A stretch of 21,566 bases of DNA from an uncultured Spirochaetales bacterium (GCA_946061495.1 CAMGSV010000015.1:1-21566), one strand, 5' to 3'; counted from the stretch's first letter, positions 7,902 to 15,411 are shown. Numbers and translations are program-made. Notes: generated by a model not told the origin, from the sequence alone.

Positions 7902-8729
7902 TTAAATGGAGAATCTGAAATGAAAACCTGTTTTTGAGATTCTCAAGGTACCTGCCTCTGGAGAAATTCCTTTGTATTCGATGTTGTTTCTTGTGGATAA
8001 AATCAAAGAAAGGGTCAGGTTCTTTGTGACGAAGGCAAAAATTCCCTCATAATTTATTTGGAATGTGGAAAGTACTTTTCTGTTTACCGCGGTAATAGGA
8101 CTAAAGGATATACTCGTTTCAATGAAGAAAATTCTTGTGGGTTGGAAGGTGAATTTTGAGCCGATTACTGCGGAATGGTAAACACGACTGGAGGCTTTTA
8201 GCTCCGAATGGATTGAATACAAATCATATTGTGAGAACATATAGCCGGTATAGGGAGCAATAGTAAAGCTATCTCTTAGTGGGATTTTTCTTGCAATGAA
8301 GGAGTCAGACTCCAGTGATGTCCGTATTGACTGAAGATAAGGAATAGTGGAGATAGAAAAGTTTTTTGGAAAATTATCCTGCTGGAATCCTATAGAAAGA
8401 TTTGAATAGATTGTGAAGTATGGCGGAACATCCACTGAAATAACTGCTCCCTTGTACTGGTTGGAGGTGTATATGACCTCTGAAAGTTCTGTAGATAAGT
8501 CTGGAAGGAGCGGCGAATTGATAAGGGAGAGCTGCTGGATTCCAGTATGCCAGTTCATATCCCAGACGATGGGAGAAACTTCTATGTGTTCTTGCAGCAT
8601 TTCCTTCCGGGCGATGATTTCAGCCGCCTTTTCTGGAAAGGTGGGAAGGGAAACAGGTGACGGCTCCTTTGGAAAAGCCACCTGTAACAAGAAGAAAAGT
8701 ACTGCAAGAAGGACAAACTGTTTTCTCAA
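7902..8729 (-). CDS. Exported protein of unknown function, possibly an outer-membrane beta-barrel
   Basis: I do not recognise a family for this 275-residue protein. Residues 1-20 form a typical signal peptide: MRK, a hydrophobic Leu/Phe/Val core, then Ala-Phe-Pro before Lys-Glu. The mature part has many short alternating segments rich in Ser, Thr, Ile, Phe and Tyr. It ends in FHFRFSI, an aromatic, alternating C-terminus like that of outer-membrane beta-barrels. The start is TTG at 8729, supported by GGGAGA 9 bases upstream. Its first base pairs overlap the arginase stop (TTGA), so translation is probably coupled to arginase. No terminator was seen before argA. Confidence 0.75.
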   Translation of the reverse strand: MRKQFVLLAVLFFLLQVAFPKEPSPVSLPTFPEKAAEIIARKEMLQEHIEVSPIVWDMNWHTGIQQLSLINSPLLPDLSTELSEVIYTSNQYKGAVISVDVPPYFTIYSNLSIGFQQDNFPKNFSISTIPYLQSIRTSLESDSFIARKIPLRDSFTIAPYTGYMFSQYDLYSIHSELKASSRVYHSAVIGSKFTFQPTRIFFIETSISFSPITAVNRKVLSTFQINYEGIFAFVTKNLTLSLILSTRNNIEYKGISPEAGTLRISKTGFHFRFSI

Positions 8730-9634
8730 TAAATTTTGTCTCCCAAAAGTCGTGCCATCAACTCCACGGCCATGCGGGCTGTCTGGCTGCGGACATCGAG
8801 AACAGGATTCACCTCCACAAACTCTGCGGAGATGACCATGTCTGTATCTGCCATGTCTTCCATCAGCAGCAGGGCCTCTCTATAGTTTAGTCCACCAGGT
8901 AGGGGAATTCCAACACCGGGGGCAAACATGGGGTCTATCACGTCCATGTCAAAGCTGACGTGAACGCAGTCCACCCGTGTCTTGAAGAAGTCGGTGACCT
9001 TCTGCAGGATGGTGGCAAAGCCCTGGCGGTCGATGTCGCTCATGGTGTAGGTGGTGACTCCGGCGGCCTTCATCAGCTTGCGTTCCTCCGGGTCGATGTC
9101 CCGCAGACCCACGTAGCAGACGTTGGTGGGATCCACCTTTGCAGAACATGAATACAAGTTGGTCAGCTCAGGAAGTCCATAGCCGCAGGAGGCTGCCAGG
9201 CACATTCCGTGGATGTTGCCGGAAGGGGAGGTTTCGTGGGTGTTGAAGTCTCCGTGGGCATCCACGTAGAGAATTCCCAGCCTCTTGTTATTCTTCTTGC
9301 AGGCTGCAGAAACGCCGGCAATGGAGCCCAGGGCGATGGAATGGTCGCCGCCAAGTATCAGAGGAAATTCCTTCTGGGAAAGGGCAGACTCAGTTTGCCC
9401 TGCCAGTACCTGACAGACGGCCACAATCTGGCTCAGGTATTTTGCGTCGCTGCGGCCTGGCGACTCGTATTCTTGGGGATGGATGTCTATGGGAGAGAAG
9501 GAAGTGACAATCTGATGGTTCAGGGTTTCCAGCCGTTCCTTCAGGCCGGCCAGGCGGATGGCGGAAGGCCCCATATCGGAGCCGTGTCGGTTTCCTCCGA
9601 AATCTAGGGGCATCTCAATGATTCTGATGTTCAT
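8726..9634 (-). CDS. rocF: Arginase
   Basis: Arginase hydrolyses L-arginine to L-ornithine and urea using two Mn ions. The length is 302 residues, typical for bacterial arginases. All metal ligands of the ureohydrolase fold are visible: His98 in GGDHS, Asp125, His127 and Asp129 in DAHGD, and Asp229 and Asp231 in SFDMDVID. His142 in HGM and Glu274 in the EFVEVNP stretch match active-site positions. The N-terminal pattern (PLDFGGNRHGSDMGPSAIR) is arginase-like rather than agmatinase-like. The ATG at 9634 lies 8 bp from a strong -10 box. The gene is transcribed with the exported protein downstream and diverges from pyrE. Possible roles are ornithine supply for peptidoglycan or nitrogen release. 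Confidence 0.93.
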   Translation of the reverse strand: MNIRIIEMPLDFGGNRHGSDMGPSAIRLAGLKERLETLNHQIVTSFSPIDIHPQEYESPGRSDAKYLSQIVAVCQVLAGQTESALSQKEFPLILGGDHSIALGSIAGVSAACKKNNKRLGILYVDAHGDFNTHETSPSGNIHGMCLAASCGYGLPELTNLYSCSAKVDPTNVCYVGLRDIDPEERKLMKAAGVTTYTMSDIDRQGFATILQKVTDFFKTRVDCVHVSFDMDVIDPMFAPGVGIPLPGGLNYREALLLMEDMADTDMVISAEFVEVNPVLDVRSQTARMAVELMARLLGDKIY

Positions 9635-9642
9635 AGCCTCCC

Positions 9643-9671
9643 ATTACACCACTATTCAAGATTTGTGTCAA
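9643..9671 (-). promoter_or_regulatory. Arginase promoter
   Basis: A perfect TTGACA (9671-9666), a 17-bp spacer and TGTAAT (9648-9643) lie on the minus strand. Eight bases separate the -10 box from the ATG. GGGAGG occurs in those eight bases but would sit upstream of or at the transcription start, so it probably does not serve as a ribosome site for this transcript. Confidence 0.75.
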
Positions 9672-9696
9672 ACCAGTCACCAATAAATGGTTTTTA

Positions 9697-9705
9697 TGGT
9701 AGAAT
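9697..9705 (+). promoter_or_regulatory. pyrE extended -10 promoter, leaderless type
   Basis: TGG followed by TAGAAT (9700-9705) makes an extended -10 element. No clear -35 was seen. Six bases (GGTAAC) separate it from the pyrE ATG, and no Shine-Dalgarno sequence is present. Confidence 0.6.
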
Positions 9706-9711
9706 GGTAAC

Positions 9712-10368
9712 ATGACGTACAAGGAAGAATTCATCAGATTTATGAGTGACAGCGGAGTCCTGACCTTCGGGGACTTCACTTTGAAAAGTGGACGGAAGGC
9801 TCCCTATTTTATCAACACAGGAAATTACAAGACGGGTGCACACTTGGCTCGGTTGGGCGGCTTCTATGCCGACTGCATTAAGGAGCATGGTCTTGAGGCT
9901 GACATCCTCTTTGGGCCTGCCTACAAGGGCATTCCCCTGTCGGTAAGTGCGGCGGTGGCCCTGTTCAACAAATATGGCATCGACCTGGGCTATTGCTTTG
10001 ACCGCAAGGAGGCCAAGGATCATGGGGAGGGGGGACTCTTTGTGGGGCAGCAGCCTCAGGATGGCAGCCGTGTCATCATCATCGAGGACGTGATGACCAG
10101 CGGAAAGGCTCTGCGGGAAGTACTGCCCAAATTGCAGGCTGCCGGGGACGTGAAGGTGACCGCCATGATCATCTCTGTGGACAGGATGGAGAAGGCGTTG
10201 GACAGCGAGCTTTCAGCCGTCCAGCAAGCCTACAAGGATTTTGGCATCACCGTCCATTCCATCGTCACCATCAACGATATCATCAAGGCAATTGAGGACG
10301 GGGTGATTGAGGGGAAGGAGCATCTGGAGGCGATGCAATCATACCGAGCCCAGTACGGGGTCAACTGA
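9712..10368 (+). CDS. pyrE: Orotate phosphoribosyltransferase
   Basis: PyrE joins orotate to PRPP to form OMP, the fifth step of de novo pyrimidine synthesis. The protein has 218 residues, the usual length. The substrate loop region LKSGRKAPYFINTG is at about 24-37. FGPAYKGIPLS and the acidic RKEAKDHGEGG segment (98-108) match the family. The PRPP-binding motif is IIIEDVMTSGKA (122-133). The gene stands alone on the plus strand between divergent arginase and a convergent gene. Its last 30 bp overlap the 3' end of that convergent gene. Its start has an extended -10 element 6 bp upstream and no ribosome site. Confidence 0.95.
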   Translation: MTYKEEFIRFMSDSGVLTFGDFTLKSGRKAPYFINTGNYKTGAHLARLGGFYADCIKEHGLEADILFGPAYKGIPLSVSAAVALFNKYGIDLGYCFDRKEAKDHGEGGLFVGQQPQDGSRVIIIEDVMTSGKALREVLPKLQAAGDVKVTAMIISVDRMEKALDSELSAVQQAYKDFGITVHSIVTINDIIKAIEDGVIEGKEHLEAMQSYRAQYGVN

Positions 10369-11253
10369 GCGGAGGCACCCCATGGCGTGGATTACGCCCT
10401 TTACGCCGTCTCGGCAGAGGGCTGTCACCACAGGGCGGCCAATCATCACCTGGCTTGCTCCCAAGCGGGCTGCCACCTGGAGGTCCCTATAACTGCGAAT
10501 GCCGCTGTCTACCCACAGCTGTCCGCAGTTTGATTTGAGGGTGGCTCCCTGCTCCAGGAGAAAGTCCGCCGTGCTACCGTGCCGGGTTTCGATGCGGCCG
10601 CCGTGGTTTGACACCACCACAATGTCCGGCTTCAATTCGGTCACCAGCTCCACATCCTCCGCTGTGAACACTCCCTTGATGGCAAAGGGGAATGTGGTGG
10701 CGGCCTTCAGCTCCCGCAGTTGGGTCGCCGTCTTTTTTTCTAGATTCACCTTGTTCCGCATGGTTATTATATTGTAGGAATCGATATCCACGCCGTAGAT
10801 TTCCGCCACCTCCTGGCTCCATTCCATCCGCTCCAGAATCCGCTTGTTTTCGTAGGGCTTGATGAAGACGGCGGCTCGTGCCTGAGGAAAAAACTGGGCG
10901 GCGGCCTTGGTGGCTGCTATGCCGAACAGCAGCTTTTCGTCGGGACAGCCGTCTCCAATGGAAAGGCCAATGCCTGCAGCACAGGCGGCAATCAGCAGGT
11001 CAAAGTAGAAGCTCCGCTCCTCCTGGTAGCCCACATTTTCCACGGCACCAGTCATGGGTGCCAGCCTGACGGTGGGAAGGGGAAGGTTCTGGCTGCTGTC
11101 CAAAAGCTGGGCCGCCATCCGCTTCCAGCCAGCTACGTTTGCGATGAAGTTGGTGCTTTCCCAGGGGCCACCCATGCCGGGCATTTCTCCCTTGCAGCCC
11201 AGGCCCTCGCAGCTGGAGCAGAAGTGGCACTTGTAGTCTAGTCTCCGAAGCAC
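10339..11253 (-). CDS. FMN-dependent alpha-hydroxy-acid oxidase/dehydrogenase family protein
   Basis: This 304-residue protein belongs to the lactate oxidase / glycolate oxidase TIM-barrel family. Visible signatures are IKGVFTAEDVE (the FMN-contacting Lys), VVVSNHGGRIE (catalytic His and Arg) and VDSGIRSYRD with MIGRP for FMN phosphate binding. The substrate is unknown. An unusual N-terminus has four cysteines, Cys9, Cys12, Cys15 and Cys20 (CHFCSSCEGLGC), which is absent from canonical lactate oxidases and could bind metal or an Fe-S cluster. The GTG start at 11253 lies inside the end of the phosphofructokinase gene (16-bp overlap). It has an excellent GGGAGG 7 bases upstream, so the two genes form one coupled operon. 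The 3' end overlaps pyrE in a convergent direction. Confidence 0.85.
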   Translation of the reverse strand: MLRRLDYKCHFCSSCEGLGCKGEMPGMGGPWESTNFIANVAGWKRMAAQLLDSSQNLPLPTVRLAPMTGAVENVGYQEERSFYFDLLIAACAAGIGLSIGDGCPDEKLLFGIAATKAAAQFFPQARAAVFIKPYENKRILERMEWSQEVAEIYGVDIDSYNIITMRNKVNLEKKTATQLRELKAATTFPFAIKGVFTAEDVELVTELKPDIVVVSNHGGRIETRHGSTADFLLEQGATLKSNCGQLWVDSGIRSYRDLQVAARLGASQVMIGRPVVTALCRDGVKGVIHAMGCLRSVDPVLGSV

Positions 11254-12320
11254 GTGCCGACCTCCCGTCCTGCAATCAGCAGCTGGTTGTCTAGCTGCAC
11301 CTTCTTGATTTTTCCTGCGACATCCTCCAATGGCACTCCCACTGCCTGTCCATTCTGTAGCGCCACCATCTTGCCGAATTCACCCCGTGCTAGCATATGG
11401 GCCGCCTCGGTACCAAAGAGGGTGGCCAGAGCACGGTCGTAGGGAATAGGTGTGCCGCCCCGCTGGACGTATCCCAGCACTGTCACCCGTGACTCCAGGC
11501 CAGTGGCGGCTTCCAGCTCGTGGGCTACCCGATACCCGATGGAATAGGGCATGGCCTGGCGGCTTTTCTTGAAGGTCTTCTTGTCCATGAGGGCCTCCGA
11601 TTCAGAGAGAGCCCCTTCTGCCACCACTACAATAGAAAATTCCTTGCCTTCATCCCGTCGCTTTTTCAGGTGCTGGGCGATGGCATTGATGTTGTAGGGA
11701 ATTTCTGGCAGGAGGATAACATCTCCGCCACCGGCAACGCCGGCGTAGAGGCCTAGCCAGCCAGCCTTGTGTCCCATCACTTCCATTATCATGATGCGGT
11801 TGTGGCTGTGGGCGGTGGTGTGGATGCGGTCTATGGCCTCGGTGGCGATGGACACAGCCGTGTGGAACCCAAAGGTGACATCGGTGTGCACCAGGTCGTT
11901 GTCTATGGTCTTGGGCAGGCCGATGACGTTCAGTCCTTCCTGGGCCAAAAGGCTGCCGGTGGTGTTGGTGCCGTTTCCGCCCAGAACAACTAATGCGTTC
12001 AGCCCCCACTTCTGATAGTTTTCCTTGATTCTGTGGATGGGGAGCTTGCCCTCTTCATCTGGCACAGGATTCTTGAAGGGCTTTTCTCGGGAAGTTCCCA
12101 GAATAGTTCCTCCTCTGGTGAGGATGCCGGAAAAGTCCTGGGCGGACATTTCCCTGGCGTTTCCCTGAATCAATCCCCGGTAGCCGTTCTGGATACCCAC
12201 CACTTCCATGCCAAATCGTTCCATGGCGGTGCGGGCTACGCCTCGGATAGCTGTGTTCAGTCCCGGAGCGTCTCCCCCTGATGTGAGTATGCCGAAACGC
12301 TTAACCTTGGATTTTTCCAT
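11238..12320 (-). CDS. pfkA: 6-phosphofructokinase
   Basis: The enzyme phosphorylates fructose 6-phosphate to the 1,6-bisphosphate, the committed step of glycolysis. From the ATG at 12320 the protein has 360 residues. That start has AGGGGA 6 bases upstream. A longer in-frame start at 12377 is rejected because it lies within the promoter. Motifs include SGGDAPGLN (14-22), GGNGT (114-118), PKTIDND (136-142, catalytic Asp140) and MEVMGHKAGW. Relative to E. coli, Asp103 is Asn116, Gly104 is kept (Gly117) and Gly124 is Lys137. Gly at 104 favours ATP as phosphoryl donor rather than pyrophosphate, although Lys at 124 is shared with pyrophosphate enzymes. Donor assignment is therefore tentative. It is cotranscribed with the oxidase-like gene. 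Confidence 0.92.
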   Translation of the reverse strand: MEKSKVKRFGILTSGGDAPGLNTAIRGVARTAMERFGMEVVGIQNGYRGLIQGNAREMSAQDFSGILTRGGTILGTSREKPFKNPVPDEEGKLPIHRIKENYQKWGLNALVVLGGNGTNTTGSLLAQEGLNVIGLPKTIDNDLVHTDVTFGFHTAVSIATEAIDRIHTTAHSHNRIMIMEVMGHKAGWLGLYAGVAGGGDVILLPEIPYNINAIAQHLKKRRDEGKEFSIVVVAEGALSESEALMDKKTFKKSRQAMPYSIGYRVAHELEAATGLESRVTVLGYVQRGGTPIPYDRALATLFGTEAAHMLARGEFGKMVALQNGQAVGVPLEDVAGKIKKVQLDNQLLIAGREVGTCFGD

Positions 12321-12350
12321 GCAATTCCCCTTGTTAGGAAGATTACAGTA

Positions 12351-12379
12351 AGTATACCAGATTGATTTTGCTAGCACAA
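12351..12379 (-). promoter_or_regulatory. pfkA promoter with extended -10
   Basis: TTGTGC (12379-12374), a 17-bp spacer ending in TGG, and TATACT (12356-12351) lie on the minus strand. A leader of about 24 bases with AGGGGA follows, so this gene has a conventional leader. Confidence 0.7.
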
Positions 12380-12460
12380 GGCGACTGAAAAACGACTTCG
12401 GGGAGGAGGAGAAGGCGCGTCGTTATGACAGTGTTAAGCGTTGTTCGCAATTTCATTTTG

Positions 12461-12499
12461 AAAAAAGAAGACAGCCCTTTGTGGAGGACTGTCTTCTTT
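12461..12499 (-). terminator. Rho-independent terminator of the lipoprotein gene
   Basis: An 11-bp perfect stem (AAAGAAGACAG at 12464-12474 paired with 12489-12499) is followed on the minus strand by a run of T. It lies about 40 bp after the lipoprotein stop. The 80 bp between it and the pfkA promoter shows no other feature. Confidence 0.8.
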
Positions 12500-12539
12500 G
12501 CTGTTTTGACTCTTCATTTAGAAGGTTTTTTGCGTGATA

Positions 12540-13910
12540 TTAGGAGATTGTCCCTTTCAAAGTGATAGTATTTTTACTGCTGTCCAATTGAAGGGTGTAG
12601 GTGTAGGTTGTATATGAACTCATATATTTATAGGTATTTCCTGTCGAGTCCACAAATGAGAGTTTGCTAACATCTTCTTTCGTGATGGTGTAGTCTGTAT
12701 CAGCGGTGAATACAGCAGTGGAAGAATACGACTTTGTCTCAGCAGGCTCCTTTCCATCGGTGATTTTCAGCTGATCTGTTATGGTCAATTTCCCAGCAAT
12801 CTTGTTGTTCTTCCAATCAGAGGCATAACTTTTCAGACGGATGTCTGCATTCTTGCCCTGTATGGTGGGGGCTCCAGACAAGATGATGTCTAAACCGGAG
12901 ATGGCATAAGTTTTATCGGATTTAATTGTTCCCCCGCTGATAGTGGCGGTGCCATCGTTTATGTTGGACTTGATTGCAGCTCCTTCCCTAGAGGAGATGG
13001 TTCCTCCATTTACGGTAATAGTATCACCTATTCCCAAAACTATTGCATCTGCATTGGTGGAGGAGATGTTTCCGCCAGTGACGGAAAGAGTCATTTTGCC
13101 TCCTGTAGAAGAGTTTTTGTTTATAGCATTAGCTGAGGTTGAGGTGATGGTTCCTCCATTGATGGTGACAGTTCCTCCCAATGAACAGATGGCATAGCTC
13201 TTGCTCTCAGTGCCAGTGTTCTCTATGGTTCCTCCGTTGATGGTGAGTTTTCCCTCATTTTTGATAGTCCCGGAACCGGTTATGATTGATTTGCTAAGGG
13301 TGATTTTACCTGTGCTTCTGCTGTTCTTGATAGTGAGTGACCCCTGCTCTGCTACCACTAAGAGTGATTCAGACTGATCAGGTGCGGCTTGTATAGTGCA
13401 TCCATTCAAATCCAAGGTTATGCTCTTTGTGATTGTGAGACCATTTGCCGGTGTGGTACTATCGGCTTTCAGGGTGATGGTGCTACCACTGGGTGCGGAG
13501 GCCAATGCAGCATCAAGGGTGGCGTAGCTGGTGGTGGTGCCACTTGTCGTAGTGACAGAAGCCTTTGGCTTGCCCCACTGGGCGTACAGTGTCATGTCTT
13601 CTTTTGGGGTGCAGGATTCCTTGTCGGCATACCTTGTGCCGGAACCATCGGCTTTGGTGTTCCAGCCGGAGAATGCAAAACCTTCACGAGTGAAGGTACA
13701 GACCGGGAGCGGTTTGGTGCCACTAATGGTGACCTCCTGCATGGTTCCAGCGCCGCCGTTAGAATTGAAAGTGATTGTGTAGGACTTCGATGTGGTGGTG
13801 TTACTTGTGCCAGGATCGGACGATCCGTTGTCACAGCCGACTACAAACAGAGAGAATATAATGAGTAATACCCCCCCCCCCATAACTGATAGTAATTTGT
13901 TGTTAAGCAT
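12540..13910 (-). CDS. Surface lipoprotein with List_Bact/InlB B-repeat and beta-helix-like repeats, poly-G controlled
   Basis: The function is unknown, and it is probably a surface lipoprotein of 456 residues. The signal peptide ends in the lipobox FVVGC, with the lipidated Cys26 followed by Asp-Asn-Gly-Ser-Ser. A Ser/Thr linker follows. Residues 44-113 form one List_Bact_rpt (InlB B-type) repeat from YTITFNSNGGAGTM to LYAQWG, common in treponeme surface proteins. From about 130 to 330, rungs such as LTINGGTIENT, VTINGGTITST, ITVNGGTISSR and ATISGGTIKSD suggest a right-handed beta-helix. ATG 13910 is chosen because AAAGGAG lies 8 bases upstream; the ATG at 13931 lacks this. The codons for Met10-Gly13 lie in a run of 11 G, so slippage would switch the gene off. 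A strong promoter and a terminator flank it. Confidence 0.85.
   Translation of the reverse strand: MLNNKLLSVMGGGVLLIIFSLFVVGCDNGSSDPGTSNTTTSKSYTITFNSNGGAGTMQEVTISGTKPLPVCTFTREGFAFSGWNTKADGSGTRYADKESCTPKEDMTLYAQWGKPKASVTTTSGTTTSYATLDAALASAPSGSTITLKADSTTPANGLTITKSITLDLNGCTIQAAPDQSESLLVVAEQGSLTIKNSRSTGKITLSKSIITGSGTIKNEGKLTINGGTIENTGTESKSYAICSLGGTVTINGGTITSTSANAINKNSSTGGKMTLSVTGGNISSTNADAIVLGIGDTITVNGGTISSREGAAIKSNINDGTATISGGTIKSDKTYAISGLDIILSGAPTIQGKNADIRLKSYASDWKNNKIAGKLTITDQLKITDGKEPAETKSYSSTAVFTADTDYTITKEDVSKLSFVDSTGNTYKYMSSYTTYTYTLQLDSSKNTITLKGTIS
13871..13881 (-). repeat. Poly-G tract (11 G) in the lipoprotein signal-peptide codons
   Basis: Eleven G on the coding (minus) strand comprise the last base of the Met10 codon plus ten more. 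At 11 G the frame is open. One more G gives a TGA stop and one fewer gives a TAG stop, both within about 16 codons. This is typical of slipped-strand contingency loci. Confidence 0.9.
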
Positions 13911-13926
13911 AGAATTAACTCCTTTT

Positions 13927-13951
13927 ACCAAAGGGTACTCAATCCTTTGGT
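13927..13951 (-). promoter_or_regulatory. Leader hairpin next to the lipoprotein ribosome site
   Basis: An 8-bp inverted repeat (ACCAAAGG / CCTTTGGT) with a 9-base loop lies within the predicted 5' leader. It ends one base before the AAAGGAG ribosome site at 13925-13919. It might influence translation or mRNA stability, but function is not shown. Confidence 0.35.
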
Positions 13952-13970
13952 TATAATAAATCAGAATTTA

Positions 13971-13999
13971 ATTCTAAATTCTCCTTTTAAATTTGTCAA
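13971..13999 (-). promoter_or_regulatory. Lipoprotein promoter
   Basis: A perfect TTGACA (13999-13994), a 17-bp spacer and TAGAAT (13976-13971) lie on the minus strand, about 60 bp before the start codon. The left end of the IS element begins 32 bp upstream of the -35 box. Confidence 0.8.
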
Positions 14000-14030
14000 G
14001 GAAAATGTGTTTAGATGTGGCGGTGAAATA

Positions 14031-14050
14031 ATTCGAAAGGGATTTTGTCC
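14031..14050 (+). repeat. Left terminal inverted repeat of the IS
   Basis: It reads ATTCGAAAGGGATTTTGTCC and pairs with 15441-15422 at 17 of 20 positions. It also contains most of a small palindrome (AAGGGA...TCCCTT, 14037-14053) just before a TATAAT at 14054-14059 that may drive the transposase. Confidence 0.8.
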
Positions 14051-14097
14051 CTTATAATAGAGAGGTGAGATACTTGGAAGAAAAGTGATTAGAAATT

Positions 14098-15411
14098 ATG
14101 AACAAGGTGAATACTGGGGAATACAGTATTGCAACAGCGGCAGCAAAACTGGGGCGAAGTGAAAAGACAATACGGAGGTACAAAAAAGAACTTCTACAGA
14201 CCCCCAATGCAACATTGGCCCATAAAAATTTAGGACGGAAGCCTGTGAATAAAACGGATCATGAAAAGATATGGAAGCTGTATCTTGAAAAGTATTATGG
14301 CTACAACATTTTATTTTTCTGTGAAAAACTTGAAAAAAACGAAGGGATAAAGATAAGCGAAGGCTTGGTCAGATTCATCTTTAAGGAGCATGATGAATTT
14401 TCGGTAAGGGCATGGCACAAAACAAAAAATGAACTGAGGAAAAGGTTGCGCGGGCTCAATAAACTTACAAAGCAACAAAAGGAAGTCTTCATACAGCTTG
14501 AGTCAGAACCCTATGTTCGTACAACCCACCCAACACAGCCCCGAAGCAAATATTTTGGAGAGGAACTTCAGATGGATGCAAGCCAGCACGTATGGTTTGG
14601 CAGTACAAAAACCCATCTCCATACAGCGATAGATGATGCAACAGGCATGATTGTAGCAGGATGGTTCGACACTCAGGAAACGAGAAATGGATATTATCAA
14701 ATAACCAAGCAGTTTCTTACAAAATATGGCATTCCTGTAAAGATAAAGACTGACAGGCGCACTGTATTCGAGTATGAAAGGAAAACTCGCAGGGTTATGG
14801 CGGAAGACACGATGACACAATATCAGCATGTATGTCAGACTTTGGGGATACAGTTGGAATGCAGCTCAATCCCTCAGTTCAAGTCAAGGGTGGAGCGGAG
14901 CTATGGAACATTACAAGGTCGTCTGCCCTTTGAGCTAAAGGAAGCGGGGATAACGACAATTGAACAGGCCAATGAATTCCTCGGGAAATACATTGAGCAG
15001 TTCAACTCACAATTTGCAAGTTGCCAGGGTGTACAAAGTTGTTGGGTTGCAGTTACACAGGAACAAATAGACCAGGCTCTTGTAACATTCGCAAAAAGAA
15101 CTGTAGACATGGGAAATGGAATTAGGCTTGGTGGAAAATATTACGGAACCTTTGACCGTCATGGGAATCAGGTTTTTATAAAGCCTAAAACTAAGGTGAC
15201 TGTAATTACAATGATGGACCATTCTGTTTATGCAATGCACAATGACACCCTGCTTGCAATGGATATCATTCCCGAAAGGCAGGAAATCTCTGACCAGATA
15301 GATTTTGACATGGAAACACCTGCCGTCCAGAAGAAGTTCATTCCTCCCTTCGACAGTATTTGGCGTATTACAAACACGAATTTATTTCGTAAAAAATCAT
15401 TCATTTTTTAA
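14098..15411 (+). CDS. Transposase, ISNCY family, DDE type
   Basis: This 437-residue DDE transposase catalyses excision and insertion of the surrounding IS. An N-terminal helix-turn-helix covers about residues 10-31 (ATAAAKLGRSEKTIRRYKKE). The integrase core shows Asp160 (LQMDASQHVWF), Asp219 (IKTDRRTVF) and Glu266 (SRVERSYGTLQ), a complete DDE triad. The order HTH, an aspartate in a QMD/QID-type motif, then KTD and RVER fits ISNCY elements. The reading frame is intact and appears functional. The ribosome site is weak. A TATAAT 38 bp upstream lies just inside the left inverted repeat. The last residues overlap the right-end region of the element. Confidence 0.88.
   Translation: MNKVNTGEYSIATAAAKLGRSEKTIRRYKKELLQTPNATLAHKNLGRKPVNKTDHEKIWKLYLEKYYGYNILFFCEKLEKNEGIKISEGLVRFIFKEHDEFSVRAWHKTKNELRKRLRGLNKLTKQQKEVFIQLESEPYVRTTHPTQPRSKYFGEELQMDASQHVWFGSTKTHLHTAIDDATGMIVAGWFDTQETRNGYYQITKQFLTKYGIPVKIKTDRRTVFEYERKTRRVMAEDTMTQYQHVCQTLGIQLECSSIPQFKSRVERSYGTLQGRLPFELKEAGITTIEQANEFLGKYIEQFNSQFASCQGVQSCWVAVTQEQIDQALVTFAKRTVDMGNGIRLGGKYYGTFDRHGNQVFIKPKTKVTVITMMDHSVYAMHNDTLLAMDIIPERQEISDQIDFDMETPAVQKKFIPPFDSIWRITNTNLFRKKSFIF

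Noticed and set aside
12425..12565. Small plus-strand ORF of 46 codons (starts MTVLSVVRN) after a purine-rich stretch
   Set aside because: It runs through the lipoprotein terminator hairpin and into the antisense of the lipoprotein gene. The purine-rich stretch is poorly spaced and the product has no recognisable character.
14037..14053. AAGGGA...TCCCTT palindrome as a repressor operator
   Set aside because: Most of it falls within the IS left inverted repeat, which explains the sequence.
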